The position numbers were made by a program, and so were the translations under genes. This document shows positions 6,601 through 14,843 of a DNA stretch of 25,628 nucleotides, piece after piece (the first letter of the stretch is position 1; each line of letters begins with the position of its first letter). Origin of the DNA: Exercitatus varius (lineage in GTDB: Bacteria; Pseudomonadota; Gammaproteobacteria; Enterobacterales; Pasteurellaceae); assembly GCF_029577735.1 (NCBI RefSeq), contig NZ_JARQTO010000013.1, positions 1 through 25,628 of the forward strand, given 5' to 3'. The notes beneath the pieces are model-generated. The model saw only the letters and a list, made by a program, of their open reading frames with translations. It was not told the DNA's origin and ran no database searches.

Positions 6601-6898
6601 GAATGGTGTACAGAAAACCTACGATATTAAATTTGAGTTTAAGCGTGATGAAAAAGCGGCGAATGGCTTATTTAAAATTAAAGTAAACGGCGTTACAGTA
6701 GCCACGGCAATTAAAAAAGATCCAAATACATTAGAAGTTTTGAAAAACCACCCTAATTTAAAAGGGCTTTCAGATTCTCAAATAAAGAAAGGTATTATTG
6801 AAGACAACGGAATCTTGCGCCCAATGGATATGAAGCTCGACGCTAAGGGTAACGAAATTCAAGAGGTAAAATCGCAAGAACAAGCCTTTGAGCGATAA
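3611..6898 (+). CDS. traI: TraI-like conjugative relaxase with LPD7-type domain
   Basis: This 1095-residue protein is the putative nickase that covalently holds the transferred strand. The N-terminal domain has the candidate catalytic Tyr15 in NNGIAEYLEKG, the strand RYLHITLSF (58-66), His103 in AEAHLPK, and the metal-binding PHIHIAIPEIN (123-133; His124 and His126), as in HUH relaxases related to RP4 TraI. Residues 328-483 are a Ser/Arg/Gly/Asn-rich, apparently disordered linker, exactly where another gene is encoded in the +1 frame. Residues about 816-925 look like the LPD7 domain common in large relaxases (KTFLELAIDKYGNELKINGS, then EFKEMV). Three 16-residue repeats rich in Gln, Ala and Pro follow (948-995), then a final basic domain of about 100 residues. 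I cannot assign the MOB class firmly. Confidence 0.85.
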   Translation: MIAEISGGNNGIAEYLEKGFKQGRLFSRDELDNRIVLDGDLELTNKIINSIVDKGQQRYLHITLSFRENEVSQELLESVVTDYKQLLLSAYSDDEYNFYAEAHLPKIKSIQDSKTGKMVERKPHIHIAIPEINLLTGNKLLPTGYIDDKNIKNLIYLDSIQEYINYKYNLDSPKDFSRGGGHHSANVLSRIKGDFFGEKQSEFKAKLVDEIAAGKINSLSEFQSYLSNIGEVKIRNKGKDNQYFAVKLNDDKKFTNLKHPIFSEQAIITKALPKADKATINARVKEWQDRVSKEIKFVDFATQSFRQKYAQADLAEKQQLLAEREQNYERKYRHRNFHESGRQRNYQSNLANTQKRKSSAASRYAVGVSGLSIGNVVYGENQDHNGTQGILPENELNHLRNRQAGNDSTLRCNDSSRTSDDGAGKRRDRRIISSSEQSSRGASRGTIESQASTRTNRGELYTGRADIWGRHSGVYQRGYDNAISAKKSHYALVSRGLPTQSYNRTLFNKEEYYAPIKTPFEAYEENLAQKNSKIILFSDSNALSQLVRTQSNEQAYRSDIERFREIRQRIDPDAFLSHLERIYSINPKKHRVSYAKDGSPRFSVNKRNLNASDFLTKYLNLEWKEAKSVLSYIYEQQANKNVNQEKLTSLEIQRNIKSFDFEVRQFEKDVKLALHNLNVDNRNLYRGEKKRIYSRFSHPRIRNQELAIASFRAMQRQERIDYFAKFTSHTLEREKFTFQQSGYTTKALEDSTMAFKDSLNIALGNEFGRIASADEQISFSDNFKQQQILLKRQLQEQQRSKAAETSKQETPQRAFTSKALEEVMKLNNLGVAKKENGDIEYKRLSDGKTVCTDVGNQMLISKEMQSPENIKTFLELAIDKYGNELKINGSKEFKEMVIESAAANNLPIILKPAALQEQLMERRKELELEAKVEYLDSVSNEAGQQLKADVSQTEAQQQSPETQVDVPQTEAQQQSPEAQADVPQAEVQQQAPDKQHSNGVQKTYDIKFEFKRDEKAANGLFKIKVNGVTVATAIKKDPNTLEVLKNHPNLKGLSDSQIKKGIIEDNGILRPMDMKLDAKGNEIQEVKSQEQAFER
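4593..5060 (+). CDS. Gene embedded in the relaxase gene, TraH-like position
   Basis: A 155-residue frame lies wholly inside the relaxase gene, one base out of phase. ATG 4593 is preceded by GGAGCGAG. The product is acidic (about 23 Asp/Glu to 12 Lys/Arg) with a balanced amino-acid mix, whereas the overlapped relaxase segment is low-complexity linker. This suggests the embedded frame is the constrained one. Four cysteines, C41 and C44 in ACQVCLLAMW, C64 in FCPRM and C83 in LCDAM, could bind zinc. The C-terminal third is helical and acidic. In RP4, traH lies inside traI in another frame and encodes an acidic protein that stabilises the relaxosome; this is the same arrangement. Base composition rises in GC over this stretch. 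Confidence 0.65.
   Translation: MSENTGIEIFTRADGREITSPTLLTLKSENQALLPDMPSACQVCLLAMWFTEKTKTTTELKVFCPRMNSIIYETGKPVTIPLCDAMIQAEQAMMEQENEGIGGLFQALNKAAGERVEELSKAKQAHAPIEASFIPEEPIFGDGIPAFTNEDMIMP
5118..5126 (-). other. DNA uptake signal core (Haemophilus type)
   Basis: ACCGCACTT is the reverse complement of the 9-mer AAGTGCGGT. It lies within the relaxase gene. A second copy is at 7509. About 0.2 copies would be expected by chance in this length. Confidence 0.5.
6452..6595 (+). repeat. Three 48-bp tandem repeats in the relaxase gene
   Basis: Units 6452-6499, 6500-6547 and 6548-6595 each encode a 16-residue Gln/Ala-rich block of the type ADVPQTEAQQQSPEAQ. Units one and two differ at few positions; unit three is more diverged. 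They form a flexible linker between the LPD7-like domain and the C-terminal domain. Copy number is likely to vary between isolates. Confidence 0.9.
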
Positions 6899-6917
6899 CT
6901 ACCGATATTGAAAACTG

Positions 6918-6958
6918 AAAAAGGGTATCAAATAACACAGTCTTTTGATACCCTTTTT
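6918..6958. terminator. Bidirectional terminator between relaxase and topB
   Basis: AAAAAGGGTATCAAA (6918-6932) pairs with TTTTGATACCCTTTTT (6943-6958). A-runs and T-runs flank a GGGTATCA stem, so it can work in both directions. It serves the convergent relaxase (stop 6898) and topB (stop 6996) genes. Confidence 0.85.
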
Positions 6959-6995
6959 TAGTTGAGCAACCGAAGCGAAAGAGTAGGGCGGTAGC

Positions 6996-9263
6996 TTATT
7001 TTTTTGTGGCTACAAATTCAAATGATACTTTCTTATCTTTCGTTAGTACAAGTTTTGCCTCAAAGGTTTTGTCTGTTTTGGAACTTACAAAACCTTTGAT
7101 TTTTGCCGTCTTGCCTTTTGTTAGTAATGACAAAATTTGTGCGTCAGTTAGCTCCTTTTGTGCAATAGTGCGCCATAAGGTAAAACCACATTCACACGAA
7201 ATAGCCTTACTATTTACTCTAAATTGCCCGTGGCAATATGGGCATTGAGGTATCGGCACGGTACCGAGTGCTGGCACAAATGTTTTACAATTCGGATAAT
7301 TTGAGCAGCAAAAGAACATATTGCCGGATTCTTTTGCACGACGTAGCACCATTACACCACTCTTACAGACTTTGCACTTCTCGCCTTTTAACTCCAACTC
7401 AATTTGTGAAGACAGCTTAATTTGTTCGTCAATGAATTTTTCAATACCATCTAAAAATTCATCAACACTTAGCGTCCCTTGCTCGATTTCAAGTTGCTGC
7501 TCAAACCAAAGTGCGGTTGTGTCTGGCACAGTGATAATTTTCGGAAGTGCTTTGATAAAATCATAACCTTTTTGAGTGGGTAAAATCTTTTTACCCTGAT
7601 AGGCGATAAATTCTCGTTCAAAAAGATTCTGGATAATGCTAGACCGTGTAGCCGGTGTACCAATACCGCCGTTTTCTCCCTCTCTACCTTTGTCTTTCTC
7701 AATTAATACCTTTCTTAAGGTTGGATCTTCAACGTATCTTGCGACCCGTTGCAAATCTCTCAACAATGTAGCGTCGGTATAGAGTGGTAGCGGCTTTGTT
7801 TTCTCTTTTTGCGCGTTGATATTTTCACAATTACCGGCATTATTTTCTTGTAATTGTGATAATAGCAAAAAGAGTGAATGGTCTTCATTTTCTCCTGAAT
7901 CGTCCGGCACAAGTTTAGACCAACCATAATCCGTAATTTTGCTTGCTGTTACTTTAAACTCATAATCATTACATTGAATCGTTACGGCAGCAAAATCAAA
8001 TTTTTTATCCGGTAAAAACTGGATTAGATACTGTTGCACAATTTCAAGATAAATTTTGCGCTCTTTATCGGTCATTTTATCAAGTGAAAAATCTGATTTT
8101 CCGGAAACAACCGGAATAATACCGGTATGCGCACTAACTTTTTTATCGTTAAATGCTCGGCTTTTTTGTGTCCGATCTGCATTATTAAACGGTAAGCCGG
8201 GAATATGCTTGGCGAGGAAATCAAGGGTTTTTGGTGCATCTTCAAATTGTTCAGTTGTTAAGTAGCGACAATCCGAACGGTTATAAGTGATTGCTCGATG
8301 TTTCTCGCGTAAACTTTGTGTAATGTTGAGCGTATCATCAGCCGAAAAACCGTATTTCTCATTGGCTCTTGCTTGTAAATCAAGTAACGCGAAAGGAAGT
8401 GGTGCAGCCATTTTCTTTTCTTCAACCCGACTACTTAGCACGGTAGCCGGTTGATTTTTACACGCTACTGCGATTGATTTTGCTATCGTTTCATCAGTAA
8501 TACGCTTTTCTTTTTTGTCTTCGTTGTCGTCTGTTTGAGTGCTTATTTTATCTGTAACGATCAACTTCGCATTGAGTTTTTGTGTTTGAAAAGCAAAATC
8601 GCCACTTACATTATAGTAATAGCTTTCTTTGTGCAGCTTGTTTGCTTCCCAACGGCGAACGATTAGCCCAAGTACGGGAGTTTGCACGCGCCCAACAGTA
8701 TAAACGCCTCTAATCCCTTTCTTGCGTGCTGCAAGAGTATAAGCCCGAGTAAGGTTTAACCCAAATAAATAATCTGCTTGTGAGCGTGCTAGAGCTTTTT
8801 TATACATACCCTGAAAATCGGCGTTATCCCTTAAATCTTGCATTGCTTTTTTAGCTGCTTCGACGTTTAAATCGTTAAGCAATAAACGTTTTACACCCCC
8901 TTTATAATGGGTATATTCAAGAATTTCTTGGATTAAAAGCTGTCCTTCATCGTCTGGGTCGCCGGCATTAACGACAATCTCAGCCTTACCTAAAAGAGAC
9001 TCGATAATGGAAAACTGATCGGCTTTGTCTGGAGATGGTTTAAGTTGGAGTGGGCGCACTTTCAGCGGTAAATCCTCTTCTTTCCACTCCTCATAGCTAG
9101 AGTTTATTTCCCCCGGTTTTTTGAGTTCCAAAATATGTCCAACCGCCCAAGTAACGCAATAGTCATATTTGCATTCAATGTAGCCATTTTTCCGACTAAT
9201 GATCCCGATAGCTTCGGCAATTATTGCCCCTAGTTGAGGTTTTTCTGCAATAACTAATTTCAT
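6996..9263 (-). CDS. topB: DNA topoisomerase III (TopB/TraE type)
   Basis: This is a type IA topoisomerase of 755 residues. It has the Toprim start KLVIAEKPQ, the acidic triad in NAGDPDDEGQL (about 99-109), RVQTPVLGL (about 192-200), and the active-site tyrosine in RAITYNRSDCRYL (Tyr327). The C-terminal region has Cys clusters of zinc-ribbon type (CKVCKSG, CCSNYPNC, CPYCHG, CECG), then a domain like that of plasmid TraE proteins. Three ATG codons occur in a row; only the third (9263) is six bases from the AAGGA site, so I chose it. The enzyme decatenates or unlinks plasmid DNA and is common on conjugative elements. A terminator separates it from ssb upstream. Confidence 0.93.
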   Translation of the reverse strand: MKLVIAEKPQLGAIIAEAIGIISRKNGYIECKYDYCVTWAVGHILELKKPGEINSSYEEWKEEDLPLKVRPLQLKPSPDKADQFSIIESLLGKAEIVVNAGDPDDEGQLLIQEILEYTHYKGGVKRLLLNDLNVEAAKKAMQDLRDNADFQGMYKKALARSQADYLFGLNLTRAYTLAARKKGIRGVYTVGRVQTPVLGLIVRRWEANKLHKESYYYNVSGDFAFQTQKLNAKLIVTDKISTQTDDNEDKKEKRITDETIAKSIAVACKNQPATVLSSRVEEKKMAAPLPFALLDLQARANEKYGFSADDTLNITQSLREKHRAITYNRSDCRYLTTEQFEDAPKTLDFLAKHIPGLPFNNADRTQKSRAFNDKKVSAHTGIIPVVSGKSDFSLDKMTDKERKIYLEIVQQYLIQFLPDKKFDFAAVTIQCNDYEFKVTASKITDYGWSKLVPDDSGENEDHSLFLLLSQLQENNAGNCENINAQKEKTKPLPLYTDATLLRDLQRVARYVEDPTLRKVLIEKDKGREGENGGIGTPATRSSIIQNLFEREFIAYQGKKILPTQKGYDFIKALPKIITVPDTTALWFEQQLEIEQGTLSVDEFLDGIEKFIDEQIKLSSQIELELKGEKCKVCKSGVMVLRRAKESGNMFFCCSNYPNCKTFVPALGTVPIPQCPYCHGQFRVNSKAISCECGFTLWRTIAQKELTDAQILSLLTKGKTAKIKGFVSSKTDKTFEAKLVLTKDKKVSFEFVATKK
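7509..7517 (+). other. DNA uptake signal core (Haemophilus type)
   Basis: An exact AAGTGCGGT lies within topB. Together with the copy at 5118 it supports a Pasteurellaceae host. Confidence 0.5.
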
Positions 9264-9284
9264 CATCATTCCTTACTTCATTTG

Positions 9285-9310
9285 AAAAAGCCTGATAATG
9301 ATCAGGCTTT
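9285..9310 (-). terminator. Intrinsic terminator after ssb
   Basis: On the minus strand AAAGCCTGAT pairs with ATCAGGCTTT around a four-base loop and is followed by T residues. It starts 10 bases after the ssb stop and lies 22 bases before the topB start. It probably attenuates topB expression; I did not identify a separate topB promoter. Confidence 0.8.
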
Positions 9311-9319
9311 ATTTACTGT

Positions 9320-9739
9320 TTAGAACGGTATATCCGGCACATCATTAAATGCCATTGATTCGGGGTTTTCAACATTTTGCGGTTGAGGTTCTGATTTCGC
9401 TCCTGATTTTTCAAGTAAAATTACTCTCTCTGCTAAAATGTAATAGCCATATTGTTTTACGCCATTTTTGTCTTCGTAGTTGTTATTTTTTACTTGTCCG
9501 ATTACCTGAATTTTATGCCCTTTATCAACATAGCTTTCAATGGTTTTCGCAACATTTTGATAGGCGCGGACTCTATGCCAATCAACCACATCTACATATT
9601 CATCTTTGCCTTTTGGCTTATAGCTATATGTTGTAGCAAGTGAGAAATCTGCCATTAAACCGCCGTCTTGAAATACGCGAATCTCCGGCTTTTTACCAAC
9701 ATTTCCAAGAAGAATAACTTGATTAAGCGATATTGCCAT
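9320..9739 (-). CDS. ssb: Single-stranded DNA-binding protein
   Basis: This is a 139-residue SSB with a single OB fold (residues 1-108): it opens with SLNQVILLGNVGKKPEIR and has YVDVVDWHRVRAYQNVAK followed by a GHKIQVIGQVK strand. The tail is short and ends in DVPDIPF, the acidic tip that recruits partner proteins in bacterial SSBs. It would coat the strand made available by transfer or replication. The AAGGAG ribosome site lies inside the last codons of the small gene just upstream, so the two are probably coupled. Confidence 0.95.
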   Translation of the reverse strand: MAISLNQVILLGNVGKKPEIRVFQDGGLMADFSLATTYSYKPKGKDEYVDVVDWHRVRAYQNVAKTIESYVDKGHKIQVIGQVKNNNYEDKNGVKQYGYYILAERVILLEKSGAKSEPQPQNVENPESMAFNDVPDIPF

Positions 9740-9742
9740 TTT

Positions 9743-9868
9743 TTACTCCTTATTTAATTTTGAACTTTCAGGGTTAAAGAACGTTGAAGCTATTTTGGGT
9801 TGTTTTGGTAATTTGAAATAAATTAAAACCAGTAATAAGGCGATTATGCCCAAAAGTAATGTTGTCAT
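9743..9868 (-). CDS. Small single-pass membrane protein (41 aa)
   Basis: This short gene sits between trbM and ssb. ATG 9868 has a strong AGGAG seven bases upstream, and that site overlaps the trbM stop codon (TAGGAG). The stop is four bases before the ssb ATG, and the ssb ribosome site is inside its last codons. The product has a hydrophobic N-terminal helix (LLLGIIALLLVLIYF, residues 4-18) and a basic then polar tail. I do not recognise it. The tight packing argues that it is translated. A small inner-membrane component of the transfer machine is one possibility. Confidence 0.6.
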   Translation of the reverse strand: MTTLLLGIIALLLVLIYFKLPKQPKIASTFFNPESSKLNKE

Positions 9869-9878
9869 TTTGATACTC

Positions 9879-10799
9879 CTATTTTAGCCAGTATTTCCCG
9901 TCCTGCATTTCACGCACTTGTTCTTCGGCGGTTACATTGCGGTTATAAATTTCATTTGAACGTTTTAACTCAATTTCAACGGCGTTATTTGTGCGTGATT
10001 GCGCGTCTTTGTTTAGTTGATAAATTACATTGCCGCTTGTATCTGTAACTGTTATTGCTGCTTTTGAATCAAACATTGTATTGGCTAAACATAGCGAGAA
10101 ATTGCCGGATTGTCCCGTGGTAAAACTCGCACTTTCTTTCGCTGTGCTGCCTAAACGTGAAAAGCTAATTTTATAACGACTATTTGGGGCTAAAGCGTGT
10201 TCTGCTGATTTTACGCATTTTTTTGCATTATCAAGCGTGAGGTTATCGCTATTTTCGCTATTGAAAACAATAGGGTCGCTTTGGATAGATTTAGTTGATT
10301 CGTTCGCTTGAGCCACTTGTGCGGTAGCAGCAGTATCAATCCCCATTGCTGCCATTGTTTCCTTGTGTTTGGCTGTGGCGTCATCTATCGCTTTTTGATA
10401 CGCTTTATCATAATCTTGTGGGGAAAAATTATTTGAGTCTCTTTTCAAACATCTATCAAGTCGTCTTACTCCAAAAAATCCTCTATCGCACGCACCGCGA
10501 CTATTAGCGATTTTGTCTATATTCACATCACTTGAAGCAGGGCATAACTTTAAAAAGTCCTTACGTTTAGCGACGGTTTTATGCCATTTTTTAGCGCGTA
10601 TGCTGTAATACTTTCTAAGTGAATTAGCACATTCACTAGGGCGTTCTCCACTTGATAAACAAAGAATAGCCTCACAAGCAAGGCGAGTATCGCCCGTTAA
10701 AAGATCTTCTGCGCCTTGCGGTTGAATATCTTGCGCAAACGTATTAGAAGCAGCTAAAAGCGCGGTAGCAATACCTAAATTTTTAAGCGTCTTTTTCAT
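9879..10799 (-). CDS. trbM: TrbM-family exported protein
   Basis: The 306-residue protein starts with a Sec signal peptide cleaved near residue 22 (NTFAQDIQ). The next block, LACEAILCLSSGERPSECA, followed by RKDFLKLCP, is the cysteine-containing signature of the TrbM family, which in RP4 accompanies the mating-pair genes. Paired cysteines suggest disulphide bonds in the periplasm. Residues from about 130 on are not conserved as far as I can tell, and include a Ser/Asn-rich domain. The gene overlaps virD4 by 17 bases and is followed by the 41-residue peptide gene. Confidence 0.85.
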   Translation of the reverse strand: MKKTLKNLGIATALLAASNTFAQDIQPQGAEDLLTGDTRLACEAILCLSSGERPSECANSLRKYYSIRAKKWHKTVAKRKDFLKLCPASSDVNIDKIANSRGACDRGFFGVRRLDRCLKRDSNNFSPQDYDKAYQKAIDDATAKHKETMAAMGIDTAATAQVAQANESTKSIQSDPIVFNSENSDNLTLDNAKKCVKSAEHALAPNSRYKISFSRLGSTAKESASFTTGQSGNFSLCLANTMFDSKAAITVTDTSGNVIYQLNKDAQSRTNNAVEIELKRSNEIYNRNVTAEEQVREMQDGKYWLK

Positions 10800-12639
10800 T
10801 TTCGTTTTCCTCGATTGTTGCGGTTGTGTGATTCAGGTTCAGGGGTAAATCGAATTTCATCTCAGGAATCGCCGGGATATTTTTGAGTGAAAATTCTTTA
10901 CGGGCATTTAAAGCCGGTTCGTCAAAATAAATAATTTTATCGGCGATGAACGGGCGAACTTTTTCCATTAGCACAATTTCTTTCAACGCTACGTCCGTTT
11001 CTTTATAGTTAATTGTGCCAAGTTCAACGATTTCTTGCGGTAACATCAAGGCACGTCTATCTTCTCTAAAACTTACGTTTCGACTACGCTTACCGCCGGA
11101 ATAGGTATAACTGTTCTCCTTACGTCTAACAGTTTTATATCCTAAGGTTTCGCTAATTCTGTTGGTTTGTTCATCAACTTCTTTAGGGGGGTAAATTAGC
11201 TGCACTGCACAGTTCTTACGGATATTATTCGCACGTTCTTTACCGTAAATCGCTTCAATTTGTGAATGGTCTTGCACAATAAGCAAATAGCGCACGCCGT
11301 AGCCGGCGGTAAAACCGATTGCGTCAGCAAGAATCTTAACCTCTTGCAACGCCGGAAATTCGTCTAATACTAATAATGTTTGATATTTTAGAACGTCCGG
11401 ATTCGCACTCGGTAAAACTTGCGTATTTGCCATAATGAGTTGTGAAAAGAATAAATTGATCAGCTTTGAATACGTTATTAAACCGTTTGGCGTTAAACCA
11501 AAGTAAATCGATATTCTTTTTTTGCGCAAATCTTCAAAATCAAAGTCATTTCCGCTCATTGCCGCTCGGCACGTTGGGTTATTGTAAAGATTCATTTCGG
11601 CGTAAAAGCTCATTAATACTGATTGTTGCCCTTTATCGTGCAATTTAATAAACTTATTAAATTCTGCGAGGCTTGCTTCAGAGAGTTTTAAGCGGTTTTC
11701 ATCGTGATCCTGAATTGCTCGATTCATCACACCTAAATAGCCACCTTTTAGACCGCCTAATTCAACTAATTTTGAGAATGTAGGCGTTTCAACAGGTTTT
11801 CCTTGCTTTTGGTGATGGGCTTCTATATCCATTAAATAGGCGGTCATTCCACACGCAAAATTCGCGGCTAAGTCATTCCACGGATCTCCCTGCTTTGATG
11901 GGAATATACTGGCAAAAATGCGCCGTATATCGCCGTCTCGATAACGTGGATCACGTCTAACATAATGTAATGGATTGTAGCGATGGGTAAATAATTTGCC
12001 GTCTTTTTCGTAACCGTCCGGCGAAAACAAAAAAACTTCTTGTCCTTGTTGTTCTCTAAATCCGGCGGAATATTCAAAGTTTTCAAATTTAATATCAACA
12101 ACAACCACGCTATCCTCATAGGTTAAGAGGTTAGGGATTACAATACCGACCCCTTTACCTGAACGCGTCGGCGCAGCAAGGTAAACAAATCGCTGTCCGG
12201 AGTAATGCATAAATTTGCCTTTGTATTTGCCAATTAATACGGACGGATATTTATTTTTTGCCCGTTTTTTTGCTGTTGAAAGTAAGCCTGATTTCGCAAC
12301 TTCTTGATCTGTTGCAAAACGGGCAGAACCGTGAATTTCCTCTTTGGGTTTCAAACCTAAGAGGAGTAAACCGGCAAAAAGTAACGGAAAAATGGCAATC
12401 AATACGCCGGCAATACACGCACCAAATATTTTCACTTTGGAAAATGCCGGAACATTCGCCATTTCTAAATAAGGAGTAAGGTCAAAAATTGCTGTTAATG
12501 TTGAATCTGCATTCACGCCTAACCATTTATAAGCCAGTATTCCGGCAAGATAACTGCCTAAGAATACCGTACCAATACAGCATAAGAATGCGATACCTAA
12601 AATCACAAATACTTGCTTTTTACTTATTGAATCAACCAT
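10783..12639 (-). CDS. virD4: VirD4/TraG type IV coupling protein
   Basis: This 618-residue ATPase should connect the relaxosome with the VirB channel. Two N-terminal membrane helices (about 9-36 and 70-96) precede the cytoplasmic domain. Walker A is APTRSGKGVG (156-165) and Walker B is LLVLDEF (422-428). Other family blocks are HGSARFAT (103-110), VVVDIKFENFEYSAGFR (179-195) and the QDHSQIEAIYG region after Walker B. The gene starts inside the end of virB11 (8-base overlap) and overlaps trbM. The ribosome site before ATG 12639 is weak, so coupled translation is likely. The C-terminus is short and acidic. Confidence 0.95.
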   Translation of the reverse strand: MVDSISKKQVFVILGIAFLCCIGTVFLGSYLAGILAYKWLGVNADSTLTAIFDLTPYLEMANVPAFSKVKIFGACIAGVLIAIFPLLFAGLLLLGLKPKEEIHGSARFATDQEVAKSGLLSTAKKRAKNKYPSVLIGKYKGKFMHYSGQRFVYLAAPTRSGKGVGIVIPNLLTYEDSVVVVDIKFENFEYSAGFREQQGQEVFLFSPDGYEKDGKLFTHRYNPLHYVRRDPRYRDGDIRRIFASIFPSKQGDPWNDLAANFACGMTAYLMDIEAHHQKQGKPVETPTFSKLVELGGLKGGYLGVMNRAIQDHDENRLKLSEASLAEFNKFIKLHDKGQQSVLMSFYAEMNLYNNPTCRAAMSGNDFDFEDLRKKRISIYFGLTPNGLITYSKLINLFFSQLIMANTQVLPSANPDVLKYQTLLVLDEFPALQEVKILADAIGFTAGYGVRYLLIVQDHSQIEAIYGKERANNIRKNCAVQLIYPPKEVDEQTNRISETLGYKTVRRKENSYTYSGGKRSRNVSFREDRRALMLPQEIVELGTINYKETDVALKEIVLMEKVRPFIADKIIYFDEPALNARKEFSLKNIPAIPEMKFDLPLNLNHTTATIEENENEKDA

Positions 12640-13672
12640 AAAGCAACTCTAATTTTTTCTCTGGCTCAAATAAAATTTCCGTCATATAGGTATTTTTGAA
12701 GTAACAAATAACATCTAATGATGTGCTTAATGTTTTTTGTATATAGGCTTCGCCTAATACCTTTCCTATATCTGATTGCATAACAAGCGTAGTCAAGCGC
12801 GGAATCGTTGCTCGGGTATCATTCGCGTGCGTGGAAGTAATGCTGCCACTATGTCCAGTGTTTAATGCTTCAAAGTAGTTCCAAGTTTCATCACCGCGTA
12901 ACTCGGTTAGGAATAAATGATCCGGTTTCATACGCATTGCGGATTTAATCAACTCTTTAGGGCTAATACCGCCTGTTTTTTGATAGTCAGAATCAAAAAA
13001 TAAATGTAAATGGTTTTTGTGATACGGTAACGAAAGCTCGTGAACGTCCTCAAGGGTAATAATACGACGATCACGCGGAAATAAATCCGCATAGGTTTTG
13101 GCAAACGTGGTTTTTCCTGACCCCGTTCCCCCAACTGCAATTACGTTCAAATAGTGTCCCGCCGCGATTTCAAAAAAACGGACATAATCGCCCGTTTTTT
13201 GGCATTTTTTCATTTCTTGCATATAGTCTGGAATTGAGCCTTTTTGATAGGCTTCTGCTTCCTTGATTTTGTTAAAACGCCCCGAGTTTTGATAATCAGC
13301 TAGTGTAAAACGACTTTTTGATGGTTTTCGTAACGTGAATGAAATAGTATTAGCTTCCGTTGCAGGGGCGGTAATAATTTGCCCCCGTTCGCCGTCCGGT
13401 AATACAACCGACGCAATCGGATTTTTGGCATCTAACGTATTGTGTAAGCCACTAAAAACGGTTAAAGAATCAGCAAGGGCTTTTAAATTCTTATAAGTGG
13501 TTTCCGGCACACTTTCACTTTCCCAACCATTACCGCGTTCAAAAAAGATTTCTCCTCCTTGATTAACCGCTACCTCGGTTATGCCGTCCATATCTAAAAA
13601 TTTTTGAATACCGACCTTTTTTAATAACGAGCGAGCAACGGCAGAACGGTCAATTCTTGACATTTCGTCCAT
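12632..13672 (-). CDS. virB11: VirB11 secretion ATPase
   Basis: This 346-residue hexameric traffic ATPase of the inner-membrane base powers pilus assembly and DNA transfer. Visible motifs are Walker A GGTGSGKTT (181-189), the Asp box ITLEDVHEL (205-213), Walker B LFLTELRGDE (253-262) and the His box GHSGSITSTHAN (273-284). ATG 13672 is preceded by AGGGGG at suitable distance; another ATG lies at codon 4. The ribosome site overlaps the virB10 stop. Confidence 0.95.
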   Translation of the reverse strand: MDEMSRIDRSAVARSLLKKVGIQKFLDMDGITEVAVNQGGEIFFERGNGWESESVPETTYKNLKALADSLTVFSGLHNTLDAKNPIASVVLPDGERGQIITAPATEANTISFTLRKPSKSRFTLADYQNSGRFNKIKEAEAYQKGSIPDYMQEMKKCQKTGDYVRFFEIAAGHYLNVIAVGGTGSGKTTFAKTYADLFPRDRRIITLEDVHELSLPYHKNHLHLFFDSDYQKTGGISPKELIKSAMRMKPDHLFLTELRGDETWNYFEALNTGHSGSITSTHANDTRATIPRLTTLVMQSDIGKVLGEAYIQKTLSTSLDVICYFKNTYMTEILFEPEKKLELLYG

Positions 13673-13682
13673 ATATTGCCCC

Positions 13683-14843
13683 CTACTTCACGCGGTACAC
13701 ATCAGAAAAATCAACATCACGCGCAACCAAGATATTGATCATTTGCCCTTGATTCGCATAGCCTGTTGGCTGAATGTTGATTGAGTTTTCAAGTGCGATT
13801 TCAGCCATTCGTCCCGTGTTTCTTTCGCTGTTGTCATAAACAACATTATTATTGCCGTTACGAGAGACAATTTGTGAACCTGTTGCGAGCGCGTCTTGAA
13901 TAAATGAAAGTAAAATTGCCCCACCGAAGCGTTTACCCCATTTTTCGTCTACCCAAACATTAATACCGCTTGCCCCTAAGCTATCTGTGCCTAAACTGTC
14001 AATACGAATGCGAATACCATTCGGCGTATCAATTTCAGACCAGTTTATAAATGCCATATTTTGACCGGTAATAATTGCGGTTTTTTGTTCGCCAAATACT
14101 TTGCTTCCTCGCTCAATTAGCAATGTTGAGCCGTCCGCCGAGTAAATCGGTTTAGTAACCTGACAAATTAAAATGCTTGGGTTATCGGTAACTAATCTTG
14201 TTTGTAAAACACAAGGAATTTGCGTGCCGTGAATAAGCAATAATTCACGGTTTTGTAATTGTCTTATTGAGCCGTTGGCATAAGTGCCGCCGGCTAATCT
14301 ATCGGAAATACCGTTTGCATTTTCGCTATCTTTGCCTTTACTTGCGAGGTTAAGAAGCCCAACCCCCCCTAATTTACGTTCTGCCGGCGAAATACCCGTC
14401 TCTTTTGGCTCTGTGGGTTGTTGAATTATTGTTTGAGAAACGGCGGTTTGTACTTCCTGTTTTTGTTGTGTTTCACGCGCGAGACGATCTCGTTCTTCTT
14501 GTTCACGGCGTAACCGCTCCTGTTCTTCGCGTTCACGGCGTAATCGATCTTGCTCCTGTTTTTCCTTGATATTTGCCATAATATCAGCAAGCGATTCGTC
14601 GCTAGATTGTTTCGTTATTAAGGCTTCATCTTGTTTTACTTGTTGCGCCTGTTCTTCTTCCGATGAACTCGGTAAGATATAAAACAGACTCAATGCGCCA
14701 ACAATCGCTACAGCCGCAAGAGCAAGTACACCGTTAATTAAATTTTGTGTATTTTTCTTGCGTTGAACACCGTCTTCAATAATGTTACGACTTTCGGTAT
14801 TATCATCAAGTGAGGCAATTTTCCCTTTATTGTCGTTATTCAT
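13683..14843 (-). CDS. virB10: VirB10 channel scaffold
   Basis: The protein has 386 residues when started at ATG 14843, which has GGGAG seven bases upstream; an earlier ATG at 14879 lacks this. Order of parts: a short cytoplasmic tail, one membrane helix (about 35-56), a Glu/Arg/Gln-rich coiled coil with repeats of the form RLRREREEQE (about 98-135), and the C-terminal VirB10 beta-barrel domain with RELLLIHGTQIPCVLQT and TLLIERGSKVFGEQ. It spans both membranes and forms the core complex with VirB7 and VirB9. The gene overlaps the end of virB9 by eight bases (ATGAATAA). Confidence 0.93.
   Translation of the reverse strand: MNNDNKGKIASLDDNTESRNIIEDGVQRKKNTQNLINGVLALAAVAIVGALSLFYILPSSSEEEQAQQVKQDEALITKQSSDESLADIMANIKEKQEQDRLRREREEQERLRREQEERDRLARETQQKQEVQTAVSQTIIQQPTEPKETGISPAERKLGGVGLLNLASKGKDSENANGISDRLAGGTYANGSIRQLQNRELLLIHGTQIPCVLQTRLVTDNPSILICQVTKPIYSADGSTLLIERGSKVFGEQKTAIITGQNMAFINWSEIDTPNGIRIRIDSLGTDSLGASGINVWVDEKWGKRFGGAILLSFIQDALATGSQIVSRNGNNNVVYDNSERNTGRMAEIALENSINIQPTGYANQGQMINILVARDVDFSDVYRVK

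Noticed and set aside
7469..7702. Second minus-strand frame within topB
   Set aside because: The topB frame carries conserved topoisomerase sequence here, the start has no ribosome site, and the product has no recognisable features, unlike the nested gene in the relaxase.
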